This document shows, piece by piece, positions 63,431 through 64,000 of a stretch of DNA of 64,000 nucleotides. Position numbers and translations under genes: made by a program. The stretch's first letter is position 1; each line of letters begins with the position of its first letter. Below the pieces are notes generated by a model. That model did no database searches. It was not told the DNA's origin and saw only the letters and a list, made by a program, of their open reading frames with translations. The stretch lies in assembly GCF_030733205.1 (NCBI RefSeq), contig NZ_JASHJL010000020.1:1-64000 (forward strand), written 5' to 3'. Origin of the DNA: Mameliella sp. MMSF_3455. GTDB taxonomy: Bacteria > Pseudomonadota > Alphaproteobacteria > Rhodobacterales > Rhodobacteraceae.

Positions 63431-64000
63431 TCACAGACGGGCCTGGTAGAGCTTGACCTTGAGCCCGCCGAAACTCACCGGCGGGCCGGCTGTCAGGTCC
63501 AGCCCCGTGGCCTTGGCCAGCCCCCCGTCAGACGTGACCATGCCCAACCGCCAGCCCGCAAAGCGGTCCTGCAACACGGCGCCAAGGGTGCCATACAGCG
63601 CGAACAGCAGCTTGCGGTTGCCGATCCGCGCGCCATAGGGCGGGTTCACCATGACAAGCCCGGGTGCCCCCTCGGGCCGCTGCAGATCGCTGATTGCCGC
63701 GCGGGTGAAGGAACAGAGCTCCGCGACCCCGGCCCGTTCGGCATTGGCCTGGCTCATCCGGATCGCCCCGTCATCCCGGTCGGCCCCGTGGAACCGCACG
63801 CAGACCTCGCGGCGCACCTTCTGCGGCGCCGCCGGAACCTCCACCGCCAACCGGTCCAGCGCAAAGCCCCGTGCCCGGCCAGGTGCCAGCCCGGCGGCGA
63901 TCTCTGCCGCCTCGATGACAAAGGTGCCGGACCCGCACATCGGGTCCACCAACGGTTCGGACCCGTCATAGCCACAGGCCCGCAGGAAGAGCGCCGCCAG
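63431..64000 (-). CDS. RNA methyltransferase, RlmL/THUMP-type (3' part only)
   Basis: The C-terminal 189 residues of a class I SAM-dependent RNA methyltransferase. The start lies beyond the right edge of the window. The SAM-binding motif is DPMCGSGTFVIEAAEIA. The catalytic motif is VMVNPPYGARIG, the N/DPPY type used by 23S rRNA guanine-N2 methyltransferases such as RlmL. An N-terminal THUMP domain would be expected in the missing part. Confidence 0.9.
   Translation of the reverse strand: MAALFLRACGYDGSEPLVDPMCGSGTFVIEAAEIAAGLAPGRARGFALDRLAVEVPAAPQKVRREVCVRFHGADRDDGAIRMSQANAERAGVAELCSFTRAAISDLQRPEGAPGLVMVNPPYGARIGNRKLLFALYGTLGAVLQDRFAGWRLGMVTSDGGLAKATGLDLTAGPPVSFGGLKVKLYQARL

Overview
The window is high-GC, gene-dense DNA from an alphaproteobacterium, most likely a marine-type member of the Rhodobacterales (Roseobacter-like). 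This is inferred from the class I lysyl-tRNA synthetase, the DUF411, DUF1036, DUF4168 and DUF2938 small proteins, the urease operon with interspersed small genes, the urt urea transporter, the fused iolC, and a shared AGAAGAAG/TATTTTT 3'-end repeat. No rRNA, tRNA, CRISPR array, insertion sequence or prophage was found. The whole window looks chromosomal.

Layout. 1-5 kb: a kinase-fold-like protein, a ParA-family ATPase, a secreted barrel-like protein, a DUF4864 protein, lysK and a TerB-like protein. 5-10.4 kb: cell-wall enzymes (L,D-transpeptidase, Tat-exported DacB), nadD and ettA. 10.4-14.7 kb: small secreted or hypothetical proteins, a cold-shock protein, a hotdog thioesterase and an RbsD/FucU mutarotase. 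14.8-22.2 kb (minus strand): a complete urease operon in the order ureD-A-(orf)-B-(cyclase, orf, AhpD-like)-C-(orf)-E-F-G. 22.6-28.8 kb (plus strand): the divergent urtABCDE urea ABC transporter. Together the two units take up urea and hydrolyse it to ammonia.

29-35 kb: a soluble globin-coupled chemoreceptor, then a divergent pair of methylamine/betaine-type demethylation genes (a non-pyrrolysine MttB homologue and a dimethylglycine-dehydrogenase-like flavoprotein), and a DUF411 protein. 35.2-36.4 kb is visibly AT-richer and carries a secreted ClpP-fold protein. 36.6-41.1 kb: an aldo/keto reductase, a metallophosphoesterase and a three-gene polar amino acid ABC transporter. 41.2-46.5 kb: an apparently secreted three-gene operon, comprising a trypsin-like protease with an LprI-like region and two SH3 domains, a di-haem c-type cytochrome fused to a DUF4384 domain, and an OmpA-like protein. 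This is the strongest candidate for an undescribed system here.

46.7-56.3 kb: a myo-inositol catabolism locus made of a divergent Gfo/Idh/MocA dehydrogenase, a LacI regulator, iolC (kinase plus DUF2090), iolD, iolE, a small membrane protein, a PhyH-type dioxygenase and iolB. 56.4-64 kb: an FAD-linked oxidase, a DUF4198 protein, an SRPBCC protein, NudC, a Tat-exported 5'-nucleotidase, a HAD phosphatase, a small hypothetical protein and the 3' part of an rRNA methyltransferase running off the window.

Two dispersed non-coding elements stand out. One is a roughly 58-bp element with GTAC cores at 9-bp period, present in opposite orientations between the thioesterase and FucU genes (about 13.95 kb) and upstream of iolC (about 49.05 kb). 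The other is a 3'-end repeat family, one pair of which forms a near-perfect inverted repeat at the left edge of the window.
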